Positions 34,234-43,055 of a stretch of DNA of 64,000 nt are shown here, in pieces. The stretch covers positions 62,001 to 126,000 of the forward strand of contig JAEYYX010000084.1 of the NCBI GenBank assembly GCA_023428245.1, given 5' to 3'. Under the pieces are notes generated by a model. That model saw nothing but the letters and a program-made list of their open reading frames with translations, was not told the origin of the DNA and ran no database searches. Made by a program: the position numbers and the translations under genes. Within the stretch, counting starts at the first letter, position 1. Every line of letters begins with the position of its first letter. Source of the stretch: Pseudomonadota bacterium (GTDB lineage Bacteria; Myxococcota_A; Polyangia; Polyangiales; Polyangiaceae).

Positions 34234-35315
34234 GTTCCTTAGTACTCGCCGGAGGAGGAACTGGAGGCCACGTTTTTCCGCTCCTCTCGGTCGCTGAGGC
34301 TCTCCGCGAGCTGCGCCCGGATCTCGATCTCCTCTTCGTCGGGACGAGCCGTGGCATGGAGACGCGTATCGTCCCCGAGCGGGGTTACGAGCTCGAGCTC
34401 TTGCCGGTGCTGCCGATGCGGGGCGCCGGTATTGTCGGAGCTCTGCGGGGCGCCCTGCGCGCGGCGGAGCTCTTGCCTGCGTCCCGAGCGCTGCTCACGC
34501 GTCGAAAGGCCGTTGGCGTGCTTTCGATTGGAGGGTATGCGGCGGGGCCTGTCTCTCTCGCAGCGTCGATGATGGGGCTGCCGCTTGCGCTCATTGAACC
34601 GAACAGTGTTCCCGGGCTCGCGAACCTCCTGATCGCGCCACTCGTCGATCGAGTCTATTTGGGCTTCGAGGAAGCGGAGATCGATTTCTCCCCGGCGAAG
34701 ATCCGGCAGCTCGGCGTGCCCATTCGCGCGGGCTTTGGCCCGACACCGCTCTCCCTTTCAAGCCCGCTCTGCGTCTTGGTCCTGGGAGGCTCCCAAGGTG
34801 CCCAGAGCCTCAACGAAACGGTTCCACGTGCTCTTGCTCGCGTGGCCGCTCCGCTTCGGATTGTGCACCAGACGGGCGCGGCTCGAGAGGCGGAAGTGCG
34901 TGCGCTCTACGATGGGCTCACCCGTGACAAGCCTTCGGTCGAGGTTCAGGTGGTCCCTTTCCTGCAGGATATGCAGGCGGCGCTCACCGAAGCGCACCTC
35001 GTCGTGAGCCGCTCGGGCGCTTCAGCGGTGAGCGAGATCCTCGCCGTAGGACGACCCAGCTTGCTCGTCCCTTATCCCCATGCGAGCGGGGACCACCAAC
35101 GTCGCAACGCCCTCGAACTCGAGCGGAAGGGAGCGGCGCTCTGCCAGCCCCGGGGGGCCGAGCTCGGGGCTTGGCTCGAGGCCGAGGTGACCCGCCTTGC
35201 GGCCTCCCTCGACAGGCTCGAGTCCATGGCCGCTCGCGCGAGGGAGCACGGACGGCCCTTTGCGGCGCGCCACATTGCGGAAGACTTCCTGAACCTCCTA
35301 AAGAAGGCCCCCTGA
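34230..35315 (+). CDS. murG: UDP-GlcNAc:lipid I GlcNAc transferase
   Basis: 361 aa from GTG 34230. MurG (GT28) completes lipid II on the cytoplasmic face. Seen: LAGGGTGGHVFPLLSVAEAL (first glycine loop), VGTSRGMETRIVPERG, VLSIGGYAAGPVSLAA, EPNSVPGLANLL, VLGGSQGAQSLNE (second glycine loop), and the UDP-GlcNAc site SRSGASAVSEILAVGRPSLL. The usual EQN triplet reads EPN. It overlaps murC by one base. Confidence 0.96.
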   Translation: MSSLVLAGGGTGGHVFPLLSVAEALRELRPDLDLLFVGTSRGMETRIVPERGYELELLPVLPMRGAGIVGALRGALRAAELLPASRALLTRRKAVGVLSIGGYAAGPVSLAASMMGLPLALIEPNSVPGLANLLIAPLVDRVYLGFEEAEIDFSPAKIRQLGVPIRAGFGPTPLSLSSPLCVLVLGGSQGAQSLNETVPRALARVAAPLRIVHQTGAAREAEVRALYDGLTRDKPSVEVQVVPFLQDMQAALTEAHLVVSRSGASAVSEILAVGRPSLLVPYPHASGDHQRRNALELERKGAALCQPRGAELGAWLEAEVTRLAASLDRLESMAARAREHGRPFAARHIAEDFLNLLKKAP

Positions 35316-36721
35316 TGTTTCGCGGTCGGGTCAGGCACGTTCACTTCGTAGGAGTCGGCGGGATCGGTATGAGCGGTCTCGCGGAGATCCTCCGGAACCT
35401 CGATTTCCAGGTGTCCGGATCGGACCTGCGAGAAGGAGAGAACACCTTGGCGCTTCGGCGCGTCGACGTCCGGATCGATCTCGGCCATCGCGGTTCGAAC
35501 GTCGACGGCGCGGACGTTGTGGTTTATTCGTCGGCGATCGACCGAGACAACCCTGAGCTTGTGCGCGCGAGAGAGCTCGGCACCCCAGTCATCAGCCGAG
35601 CGGAGATGCTCGCGGAGCTGATGCGGCTCAAGCATGGCGTTGCCATCGCTGGTTCCCACGGCAAGACGACCACGACCTCTCTGGTTGCCACCGTGCTTCG
35701 TTCGGCCGGACTCGATCCGACAGTGGTGGTCGGGGGACGAATGGCCTCTTTTGGAAGCAACGCCAAGCTCGGTCAGGGGGATCTGCTTGTCGCGGAAGCG
35801 GACGAGAGCGATGGTTCTTTCCTGAGATTGAGCCCGACGATCGCGGTCGTCACGAACATCGATCCGGAGCATCTGGACCATTACGGGACCCACGAGAAGC
35901 TCAAGGACGCATTCGTCGAGTTCATCGAAAAGGTCCCGTTTTATGGCCTCGGTGTGCTCTGCCTGGATCATCCCCACGTGCAGGAACTCTTGCCACGGGT
36001 GGGCCGAAGGCATGTTACCTACGGTCTGAGCCACCAGGCGGACTATTCAGCGCGGAACCTGCGTGGCGAAGGTACATCCACGTCCTTTGAGGCTTTCCGC
36101 CGCGGTGAACCTCTCGGCCGGTTCACGGTCCGGATGCCCGGTGAACACAACGTCCTGAACACGCTCGCGTGTATCGCCGTGGGAGATGAACTTGCGGTGC
36201 CGCTCGACGTCATGAAGTCCTCGCTCGAGACGTTCCACGGCGTTGCGCGCCGGTTCTCCGTTGTCGCGGAGCCTTCCGGCATCGCGCTCGTCGACGACTA
36301 CGGACACCACCCCGCCGAGATCCGCGCTACGCTGAAGGCTGCGCGGAGCGCTTACCCGGGCCGGGTCCTGACCGCGTTCCAGCCCCATAGATACTCCAGG
36401 ACTCAAGCATTGTTCGACGAGTTTGCCTGTGCGTTCAACGACGCAGACGTGGTCCTGGTGACGGATGTCTATCCGGCGGGTGAAGCCCCGATCCCTGGGG
36501 CAGAGGGACGCCCGCTCGCCGACGCGATCCGCAAACATGGCCACCACGCTGTCCGTTATGCCCCTGACCGTGCAGCGCTCGTCGAGCTCTTGGCGCTGGA
36601 AGCTCGCCCCGGGGACGTCGTGATTGCCCTCGGGGCAGGAAACATCAATAGTATCCTCCCAGACCTAGAGAAGAAGATCACCTCTCTCGGAGCGAACGTC
36701 CACCGTGAGCAATCAGCGTAA
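35315..36721 (+). CDS. murC: UDP-N-acetylmuramate--L-alanine ligase
   Basis: 468 aa from ATG 35315. MurC attaches L-Ala to UDP-MurNAc, the first amino-acid step. Seen: HFVGVGGIGMSGLAEIL (UDP-binding start), VVVYSSAID, P-loop AIAGSHGKTTTTSLVATVL, EADESDGSFL, TNIDPEHLDHYG, MPGEHNVLNTLAC, VDDYGHHPAEIRATLKAAR, and FQPHRYSRTQAL. MurB, which makes its substrate and often follows murC, is not in this cluster. The 3' end overlaps ftsQ by 17 bp. Confidence 0.96.
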   Translation: MFRGRVRHVHFVGVGGIGMSGLAEILRNLDFQVSGSDLREGENTLALRRVDVRIDLGHRGSNVDGADVVVYSSAIDRDNPELVRARELGTPVISRAEMLAELMRLKHGVAIAGSHGKTTTTSLVATVLRSAGLDPTVVVGGRMASFGSNAKLGQGDLLVAEADESDGSFLRLSPTIAVVTNIDPEHLDHYGTHEKLKDAFVEFIEKVPFYGLGVLCLDHPHVQELLPRVGRRHVTYGLSHQADYSARNLRGEGTSTSFEAFRRGEPLGRFTVRMPGEHNVLNTLACIAVGDELAVPLDVMKSSLETFHGVARRFSVVAEPSGIALVDDYGHHPAEIRATLKAARSAYPGRVLTAFQPHRYSRTQALFDEFACAFNDADVVLVTDVYPAGEAPIPGAEGRPLADAIRKHGHHAVRYAPDRAALVELLALEARPGDVVIALGAGNINSILPDLEKKITSLGANVHREQSA

Positions 36722-37559
36722 GGCGAAGAATCGATCTACGAGGCGAGTCGCCCCGAACGATGCGCCCGCGGGGTTTTCGGATGACCCGGGAGGAGCGGCG
36801 ACTGAGCGGGGGTTCCGCAGTGCGGTCCGGACGACGCTTGGCGGTCTTGTCGCCGTTGCCATGGCCTCGGGGCTGGCCTTCGGGGTCCACGAATATGTGA
36901 AGAGGACCCCGCTCTTCGCTGCGACTGAGCTTACGGTCAGCGGCGTTCGACGGCTCTCGCAAGAGGAAGTCCTTGCCTTGGCCGAGTTGAAGCTCGGCCA
37001 GAACATCTTGGCGCTCGATACGACGCGGGCTGAGGAGGATCTCCTCAAGAACCCATGGATCCGGAGCGCCACCATCACCCGTCGCCTGCCGGGGAGCCTC
37101 CGCATCCAGATCGAGGAACGTCAGGCTCGCGCCAAGGGCTTCATCGAAGGGCAAATGTTTCTGATTTCCGAAGAAGGCGAGCCCTTCAAGGTGGCCGCAC
37201 CCGGCGAGAGCCAAGACCTTCCCGTCATCTCCGGGATCGACGCCTCCCGCTGGGGGAGGGATCCGGGAGCAGAGATCCAGCGCCTCTTGAGTTCGATCGA
37301 GTTGCTCGACGAGTACGAGCACTCGCCGCTCGGGGCCGAGCTCCCGGCCGAAGAGCTCCACTGGGACGCAGCGGGCCAAGTCATCCTTACGGTCGGACGC
37401 GTCGGAACTACTCTGCATCTCGGGCTACCCCCGTTCCGAGCCAAGCTCGCTCGCGCCGAGCGCGTCATCTTCGACGCGCGCTCGGAGGGAACGGTGCCGG
37501 CGGTGATTTTTCTCGATAACGAAGCGCACCCGGAGCGGGTCGTAGTTCGGGTTCAATAG
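36705..37559 (+). CDS. ftsQ: Cell-division protein FtsQ
   Basis: 284 aa from GTG 36705. Basic cytoplasmic N-terminus, one membrane segment (about residues 44-63, TTLGGLVAVAMASGLAFGVH), a POTRA domain (about 73-145: LFAATELTVSGVRRLSQEEV, NPWIRSATITRRLPGSLRI) and the FtsQ C-terminal beta domain. FtsQ links FtsL/FtsB to the rest of the divisome in the periplasm. Both overlap with murC and the downstream ftsA support the call. Confidence 0.93.
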   Translation: MSNQRKAKNRSTRRVAPNDAPAGFSDDPGGAATERGFRSAVRTTLGGLVAVAMASGLAFGVHEYVKRTPLFAATELTVSGVRRLSQEEVLALAELKLGQNILALDTTRAEEDLLKNPWIRSATITRRLPGSLRIQIEERQARAKGFIEGQMFLISEEGEPFKVAAPGESQDLPVISGIDASRWGRDPGAEIQRLLSSIELLDEYEHSPLGAELPAEELHWDAAGQVILTVGRVGTTLHLGLPPFRAKLARAERVIFDARSEGTVPAVIFLDNEAHPERVVVRVQ

Positions 37560-37602
37560 CTAGAAAAGAGCTGTTTCGCGCGGGTGCGCGGAGCCTCAGG
37601 GA

Positions 37603-37619
37603 CAAGTTCGATAAACTTG
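37603..37619. repeat. Inverted repeat in the ftsQ-ftsA gap
   Basis: CAAGTT (37603-37608) and AACTTG (37614-37619) flank CGATA. This is the longest gap in the dcw cluster (151 bp), so a secondary promoter or regulator site for ftsA-ftsZ could be here; I see no convincing -35/-10 pair. Confidence 0.35.
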
Positions 37620-37710
37620 GCCCGTGCGGAGGGAGCATGGCAGCGTCGGGACCGAAGTGAGGCCAGAAGGCGCCGCAAACAGCGCCTCGGGCCCTCCGGA
37701 TACCGAGACC

Positions 37711-38970
37711 ATGAGCACGAGCACCCTTCCCCCCGAGATTCTAGTTGGCCTTGACCTCGGCTCGACCAAGGTCACTGCTGTCGTTGGTGAGGTCGAGAGC
37801 GACGGGATCACGATTCTTGGCGCTGGGAACGTGCCGTGTCGCGGCTTGCGCAAGGGCGTGGTCACGAACATCGACTGGACGGTCCGCGCTATCCGCGAAG
37901 CCATCGAGTCCGCGCAAAACTGCGCTGGCGTCGAGATCGACACGGTCTACGCCTCGGTGAGCGGGAGCCACCTCCGGTCCATTGGCTCCCACGGCATGTG
38001 CGCCGTTTCGGGTCGTGAGGTCACGCGAGCGGACGTCGACCGAGTTCTCGAAGCTGCGCGGGCGGTGCCGACCGACGCCGACCGCATGATTCTCCACGTT
38101 CTGCCGCGCGAGTACCTCGTCGACAATCAGGACGGCATTCGCGACCCGATCGGCATGAGCGGCGTGCGGCTGCAGTCCCGGGTCAACCTGATCACCGCGG
38201 CCTCGTCCTGTTTGCAGAACGTGGTGCGCTGCATCGAGCGCTCCGGCCTAGATGTTCTCGACGTCGTCTTGAGCCCGCTCGCGAGCGCTGAGGCAGTCTT
38301 GAGCGATGACGAGAAGGAGATCGGTGTTGTCGTGATCGACATCGGCGGCGGGACGACGGACATCGTTCTTTACACAGACGGCTCGATCGCTCATGCGAGC
38401 GTGGTCCCCGTGGGTGGCAACAACATCACGAGTGACCTCGCCGCAGGGCTTCGGACCCCGACCGGCGAAGCTGAGCGCCTGAAGCGAAACTACGGGTGCG
38501 CGCTAGGTCGTATGATCGCGGATGAGGAAGAGGTGGAGGTGCCGGGTGTGGGGGGTCATGCTCCGCGTCGTGTTCCGCGGCGGCTCCTGAGCGACATCGT
38601 GGAGCCCCGCAGCGAGGAGATTTTTCACGAGGTGCGCAGGCGTCTCGAGGAGACAGGGTTCCTTGAGAGCATCCATGCGGGCGCCGTTCTCACGGGTGGC
38701 GCAAACCTGATGGAGGGCATGGTCGAATGCGCCGAGGAGGTGCTGGGGATGCCTGTTCGCATGGGGTTCCCCGTAGGACTGCGCGGGCTGGTTCAGCTCG
38801 TGCAGGGGCCGCAATACGCGGCGAGCGTCGGTCTCTTGCGCTACGGCGCGAAGCAGCTTCACGACGCGCGGGAGCGCGAACACTCCGGTTTGGACGAGGT
38901 CGAGTCCCCGGAGCCGGCCCCCGTGCTGATGGGTAAGGGCCTCATGGGATGGCTCAAAGGCGCGTTTTGA
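37711..38970 (+). CDS. ftsA: Cell-division protein FtsA
   Basis: 419 aa from ATG 37711, where the actin fold begins (EILVGLDLGSTKVTAVVGEV). An in-frame GTG at 37624 adds 29 residues without similarity. FtsA is an actin-like ATPase that tethers FtsZ to the membrane. Seen: phosphate-1 LDLGSTKVTA, phosphate-2 VVVIDIGGGTTDIVLYTDGS, the SHS2-like insertion with VSGSHLRSIGSHG, adenosine motif LTGGANLMEGMVE, and a C-terminal amphipathic membrane helix MGWLKGAF. Length matches the family (about 420 aa). Confidence 0.95.
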   Translation: MSTSTLPPEILVGLDLGSTKVTAVVGEVESDGITILGAGNVPCRGLRKGVVTNIDWTVRAIREAIESAQNCAGVEIDTVYASVSGSHLRSIGSHGMCAVSGREVTRADVDRVLEAARAVPTDADRMILHVLPREYLVDNQDGIRDPIGMSGVRLQSRVNLITAASSCLQNVVRCIERSGLDVLDVVLSPLASAEAVLSDDEKEIGVVVIDIGGGTTDIVLYTDGSIAHASVVPVGGNNITSDLAAGLRTPTGEAERLKRNYGCALGRMIADEEEVEVPGVGGHAPRRVPRRLLSDIVEPRSEEIFHEVRRRLEETGFLESIHAGAVLTGGANLMEGMVECAEEVLGMPVRMGFPVGLRGLVQLVQGPQYAASVGLLRYGAKQLHDAREREHSGLDEVESPEPAPVLMGKGLMGWLKGAF

Positions 38971-39017
38971 GACTTCGAAGATACGGCAGATAGAGCGAAG
39001 CGGCGAGTGAGGAAAAT

Positions 39018-40238
39018 ATGAGCTTTTCGATTGAGTTTGCGGACGACACCGAACAATACAGGGCGCGCATCAAGGTCGTGGGTGTCGGAGGTTCCGGCAA
39101 TAACGCGATCAACACGATGATCCATTTCGGCCTCGAAGGGGTCGACTTCCTCAGCGTGAACACGGACGTCCAGGCGCTCAACTCGAACGCCGCGGCGGAG
39201 CGGATCCATATCGGAGCCGGCGTGACGCGAGGTCTCGGAGCGGGCGCGGAGCCCGAGCGCGGCCGGAAGGCTGCTCTCGAAGACGCGGCTCTCCTCAAAG
39301 AGCGGCTCCAGGGAGCGGACATGGTCTTTGTGACGGCCGGTATGGGAGGCGGTACGGGTACCGGCGCTGCTCCGGTCGTGGCTCAGATTGCCCGCGAGCT
39401 CGGTGCCCTCACTGTCGGTGTGGTGACCAAGCCGTTTCCCTTCGAAGGCCGTCAGCGCATGCGTCGCGCCGAAATGGGCCTTGAAGCGCTCTCTGAGCAC
39501 GTCGATACGCTGATCACGATCCCGAACGAGAAGCTGGTCATGCTCGCGGATGAGGATCTCACTTTCGTCGATGCCTTCCGCAAGGCTGACGAGGTCCTCT
39601 ATCAAGCAGTCCGGGGCATCAGCGATCTCATCACCCTCGACGGTCTCGTCAATGTCGACTTCGCCGATGTGACAACCGTTATGGCCGGCATGGGTCGAGC
39701 ACTCATGGGAACGGGCTGCGCTCGAGGCGAAGGCCGGGCACGCATCGCCGCCGAGCAAGCTGTGACCTCTCCGCTGCTCGACAACATCTCGGTACAGGGC
39801 GCCACGGGTGTCCTCATCAACGTGGTCGGCGGAGCCGACATGAAGATGCGCGAGATCCAAGAGGCGGCCAGCTTGATTCAAGAGCAGGCTCATGAGGACG
39901 CCAATATCATCTTCGGCGCTTCGATCGATGAGAACATGGGTGAGGTGCTCAAGGTGACCGTGATCGCGACGGGTTTCGATCGCGCCGCGGAAGATTCGAG
40001 CCGCGCACTTGAGGCGCGCGCGTTTGCTCCGCGGTCCACGCCGCGGGAGTCGGTCTCGTCTGTTGTGCCTGCTCGCGTGGAGGCTCCCGTTCCCGCTCCG
40101 GCTCTGGTCCGTCGAGGGGCCGCGGCCGGGTCTCGCGGACTCGAATCAGGTCGACCGGACAGCGGAGTCTATTCGTCGCCGATCGACACCGATTGGGATA
40201 TCCCTGCGTATCAGCGGCGCCAATCGACGCTGCCCTGA
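39018..40238 (+). CDS. ftsZ: Cell-division GTPase FtsZ
   Basis: 406 aa from ATG 39018, with GAGG upstream (GTGAGGAAAAT). FtsZ polymerises into the Z-ring. Seen: nucleotide start VVGVGGSGNNAINTMI (about 21-36), tubulin signature GGGTGTGA (110-117), switch region EGRQRMRRAEMGL, T7 synergy loop VNVDFADVTTVM with the catalytic Asp, then a variable Ser/Pro/Arg linker (about 325-390) and the C-terminal peptide WDIPAYQRRQ that binds FtsA. The last gene of the dcw cluster. Confidence 0.98.
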   Translation: MSFSIEFADDTEQYRARIKVVGVGGSGNNAINTMIHFGLEGVDFLSVNTDVQALNSNAAAERIHIGAGVTRGLGAGAEPERGRKAALEDAALLKERLQGADMVFVTAGMGGGTGTGAAPVVAQIARELGALTVGVVTKPFPFEGRQRMRRAEMGLEALSEHVDTLITIPNEKLVMLADEDLTFVDAFRKADEVLYQAVRGISDLITLDGLVNVDFADVTTVMAGMGRALMGTGCARGEGRARIAAEQAVTSPLLDNISVQGATGVLINVVGGADMKMREIQEAASLIQEQAHEDANIIFGASIDENMGEVLKVTVIATGFDRAAEDSSRALEARAFAPRSTPRESVSSVVPARVEAPVPAPALVRRGAAAGSRGLESGRPDSGVYSSPIDTDWDIPAYQRRQSTLP

Positions 40239-40244
40239 AAGAGA

Positions 40245-40262
40245 CTCGCCCCTTTGGGCGAG
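40245..40262. terminator. Hairpin between ftsZ and the Ser/Thr kinase gene
   Basis: CTCGCCC (40245-40251) pairs with GGGCGAG (40256-40262) across CTTT. It is 7 nt after the ftsZ stop. There is no T tract on the plus strand; on the minus strand the stem is followed by TCTCTTT, so it better suits termination of the convergent kinase operon. Confidence 0.55.
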
Positions 40263-40320
40263 CGCGGAAGCGAGAATCTTACGCGGACCAGAGGACGTCT
40301 GCGTAAGTCCTTCGCGCTCG
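40259..40320. ncRNA. Long imperfect hairpin after ftsZ
   Basis: CGAGCGCGGAA (40259-40269) pairs with TTCGCGCTCG (40311-40320) with one bulge, and an inner stem CTTACGCgGAC (40278-40288) pairs with GTCtGCGTAAG (40297-40307), loop of 8. I cannot tell whether it is a terminator, an RNA-processing site or a small RNA; it is unlabelled structure in the ftsZ/kinase convergent gap. Confidence 0.35.
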
Positions 40321-40413
40321 TTAGTCGCTTGAAATCTCGCGCGTGGGCCTTTCCTCTCGCGCGTCGGCAGTACTTTGAGTGCGACCGAGGCAGTCAGGAA
40401 TCGCATGAGGAGC

Positions 40414-41439
40414 TCATGCTTGCTGCCTGCAGAGCTCAGAGAGGCGGAACGAGAACTCGAGAGCGCTCGCCGGTCGCTTCAGGGGATCGGGGGAGAGCGT
40501 GGCCGCGATCAGCGCGTCCGTGGTCCGAGGGCACTCCGCGAGATCACTCGCCTTCGTGAAATCGGAGCGTCGCGCTCGCTCGCTTGCTTCACTGAGACGA
40601 GTCGCACTCGAAAACGGCCCACGGCCCGTCAGGAGCTCGTAGAAGATGCATCCGAGGGAGAAGATATCCGCGCGTTGATCGATGTCCTGTCCCGCGAGCC
40701 ATTCGGGCGCTTGGTAGCCGACGGTGCCGCCGACGTGACACCGGGGTCCCCGGGTGCGGCTCTCGCTGGATTTCACGAAACTCGAGCCAAAATCGAGGAC
40801 GAACGGGTGCGGTTCGCCTCGGTAGTTTCTGCCTAGGACCAAGTTTGTCGGCTTGAGATCGCCGTGTACGATACCGCGCTCATGTGCGTAGTGAACTGCG
40901 TCGAGGATGGGTGAGAGCAGGTCTCTACACTCCTCGATCGAGCGCGGCCCGGCTCCGGCGAGGGAGGCGAGACTGGGGCCATCGATGAACGAGAAGGCGA
41001 GGAAGGCAATTCCGTCGTCGAAGCCCGCGTCGAGGACACGAACGATGTGGGGGTGGTCGAGGCTCGCCACGATCTCAGCCTCACGTAAGAAGTTGAGCCC
41101 GGCGGCAGGCTCATGGGAGAGATAGTCCGGTAAGATGACCTTGAGCGCGACGTCGCGCTGAAGGATGTCGTCTTTGGCCCGAAGGACCATACCCATCGCC
41201 CCCCTGCCGAGCACCGAGACGATGGAATAGCGACCGATGCGCCCGCCTGGTTCGGGCGGGGGCGGAGCGGTCTCGAGAAGGAGGAGTTCGGAACCAGGAA
41301 TCGTGCTCGGAGTCAGCGAGAGTGGACTTGTCGGACCCTTTTTGATCTTGGGGGCGGGAGCGCTGAGCGGGCCCCCCGAGGAGGGACTTGCGAGCGGACG
41401 CAGAGTTCCGCCATGCCTTTCGTCGATGCGAGGTTTCAT
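40414..41439 (-). CDS. Hanks-type Ser/Thr protein kinase
   Basis: 341 aa. About 65 disordered residues precede the kinase domain. Seen: glycine loop LGRGAMGMV (78-86), VALKV Lys100, REAEI helix-C Glu, catalytic loop HGDLKPTN (192-199), DFG (216-218) and APEW (244-247). The catalytic loop has Gly before Asp (HGD), so it is a non-RD kinase and may not need activation-loop phosphorylation. No membrane segment or sensor domain follows, so it is cytoplasmic. The 5' end overlaps the REC-PP2C-HATPase gene by 4 bp. It is the third gene of a partner-switching operon and the likely kinase for its STAS protein. Confidence 0.92.
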   Translation of the reverse strand: MKPRIDERHGGTLRPLASPSSGGPLSAPAPKIKKGPTSPLSLTPSTIPGSELLLLETAPPPPEPGGRIGRYSIVSVLGRGAMGMVLRAKDDILQRDVALKVILPDYLSHEPAAGLNFLREAEIVASLDHPHIVRVLDAGFDDGIAFLAFSFIDGPSLASLAGAGPRSIEECRDLLSPILDAVHYAHERGIVHGDLKPTNLVLGRNYRGEPHPFVLDFGSSFVKSSESRTRGPRCHVGGTVGYQAPEWLAGQDIDQRADIFSLGCIFYELLTGRGPFSSATRLSEASERARRSDFTKASDLAECPRTTDALIAATLSPDPLKRPASALEFSFRLSELCRQQA

Positions 41440-43055
41440 GCAGCCGACTCCACACGGGAGAGATGGAGTGAAAGCCCCTTCCCATCGTCATCCCAAGCGA
41501 CTCGATCGAAGAGAGAATGGATCAGGCGCAGTCCCATGCCATGCGCTTCGTATTCGAAGAGGGGAGTGCCCGAGGGAGGAGGCGCGGTGACGTGCTGCCT
41601 TGAAGGGGGACAGGGGTAATTCCGCCAGCGAATGTGGACCTGGAATGTGTCGAGAGTCTGCTCGACGGCGAGTTCGATGGGCTCGAGGTCGTCCGGAGCA
41701 CCGGACTTTTGTTTGAGGAAGTCTTGATAGGTGTCCTCTGCCCGGAGTTCCGAGGAGATCCCGAGTGTCCCGTGGACGATGGCGTTGGTGACTGCTTCGG
41801 TGAGCCCGTGATCGAGCCTCTCACGATCAACCCATTCTGGGCACCTCGTTTGAGCAAAGCGCACCGCGGCGCCCACGCTCTCTTTTGCAGGCGGGAACTC
41901 TGTCTTCTGGATCCAGGGCGAATCGAGACTGAGCACGAGGACGGTCTTGTCGTCGTCCATGGACGGGGAGGGCGCGCCCGATGTGGCTGTGACTCGGGCC
42001 CGGAGTTCCCGCGGATCTTCCCACCGATCGCCCTCCTTGGGCCACAGCGTGAGGCGATCGATCGCGGCTCGACTGTCATCGGCGGCGCCAAACGGCTCAG
42101 TGAGTCCATCGCTCAATAGGACGACTCGATCTCCCGGCAATACGCGAACGATCGTCTCGTCGTAGGAACTTTCCCCGAAAAGTCCCAGAGCGGTCCCGCT
42201 GCCCCAAACGCTCGCCACGACCTCGTTTCGACGCAAGATGCTGACCGGGGGCAATCCTGCGTTCACGATGGTGAGCTTGTTTTCAGCGGTTTCGACCGCC
42301 GCGAGGCAGCAGAACTTGCCAGTGGCTCGCCGACTCATATGTGCGTTCAGGCGGGCGAACGCCTCGCTGAGCGAGCGACCTCGAATGAGGTTGCGGAATT
42401 CAGCACGGATTTCAGCGGCGACGAGGGCCGATGCTGTGCCGTGTCCTGACACATCGAGCAAGAAGGAAATCACCCGACCATCGCTTTCGACCACGACGTC
42501 GAAGAGGTCTCCACCAATCTTTCCGGAGGGCACGACGGCGCCGGTGATCGTCCAGCCGCTCGCCCTTACGGGTACCAAAGGTAGCTGAGCTTCCTGAACG
42601 CGCGCGGCGTCATCGAGGTCAGCGAGCAATGCGTCATGCTCGGCGCCTTCTCGCACGGTCTCGCTGTGAGCGGAGATCATGGTCCTGATGCGCGCGACTA
42701 GGATTTTTCCGTTGACCGGCTTAGTTATGTAATCGTTAGCTCCGGCGTCGAGAGCCCGGTCGATATGGTCGGGTTCGGCGGAGGCAGTCAGCATGACCAC
42801 CGGGAGGTTTCGCGTGCTGGGGTCTTTGCGGAGCGCACACAAGACTCCGAGGCCGTCGAGCCGCGGCATCATATAGTCGAGCAGAACGAGGGAAGGCTCG
42901 GAGGTCTGCACCGCAAGGAGCGCTTCTTCGCCGTCGCTCGCCGTGTGCACGACGAAGCCCGCCGTCTCGAGGATGGAACTATAGAGGCGTCGGTTCGCGC
43001 TCGTGTCGTCGACCACGAGGACCGTCTTCGGGCGAGAGGGGACAGCTGAGGTCAC
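41436..43055 (-). CDS. Response-regulator PP2C phosphatase with degenerate HATPase domain
   Basis: 539 aa, three domains. Receiver (10-125) with Asp16/17, phospho-acceptor Asp60, Thr90 and Lys112. SpoIIE/PP2C phosphatase (about 165-378) with metal Asp residues in GGDLFD, DVSGHG, LLSDGLTEPF and DDDKTVLVL. RsbW-like HATPase (about 385-536) with N box EAVTNAIVHG (420-429) and G2 box HGMGLRLI, but no DxGxG (G1) box; the place reads HIRWRNYPCPPSRQ. The same architecture occurs in Pseudomonas HsbR, which acts on the STAS protein HsbA. Probably dephosphorylates the STAS protein encoded just upstream when its receiver is phosphorylated. Overlaps both neighbours by 4 bp. Confidence 0.92.
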   Translation of the reverse strand: MTSAVPSRPKTVLVVDDTSANRRLYSSILETAGFVVHTASDGEEALLAVQTSEPSLVLLDYMMPRLDGLGVLCALRKDPSTRNLPVVMLTASAEPDHIDRALDAGANDYITKPVNGKILVARIRTMISAHSETVREGAEHDALLADLDDAARVQEAQLPLVPVRASGWTITGAVVPSGKIGGDLFDVVVESDGRVISFLLDVSGHGTASALVAAEIRAEFRNLIRGRSLSEAFARLNAHMSRRATGKFCCLAAVETAENKLTIVNAGLPPVSILRRNEVVASVWGSGTALGLFGESSYDETIVRVLPGDRVVLLSDGLTEPFGAADDSRAAIDRLTLWPKEGDRWEDPRELRARVTATSGAPSPSMDDDKTVLVLSLDSPWIQKTEFPPAKESVGAAVRFAQTRCPEWVDRERLDHGLTEAVTNAIVHGTLGISSELRAEDTYQDFLKQKSGAPDDLEPIELAVEQTLDTFQVHIRWRNYPCPPSRQHVTAPPPSGTPLFEYEAHGMGLRLIHSLFDRVAWDDDGKGLSLHLSRVESAA

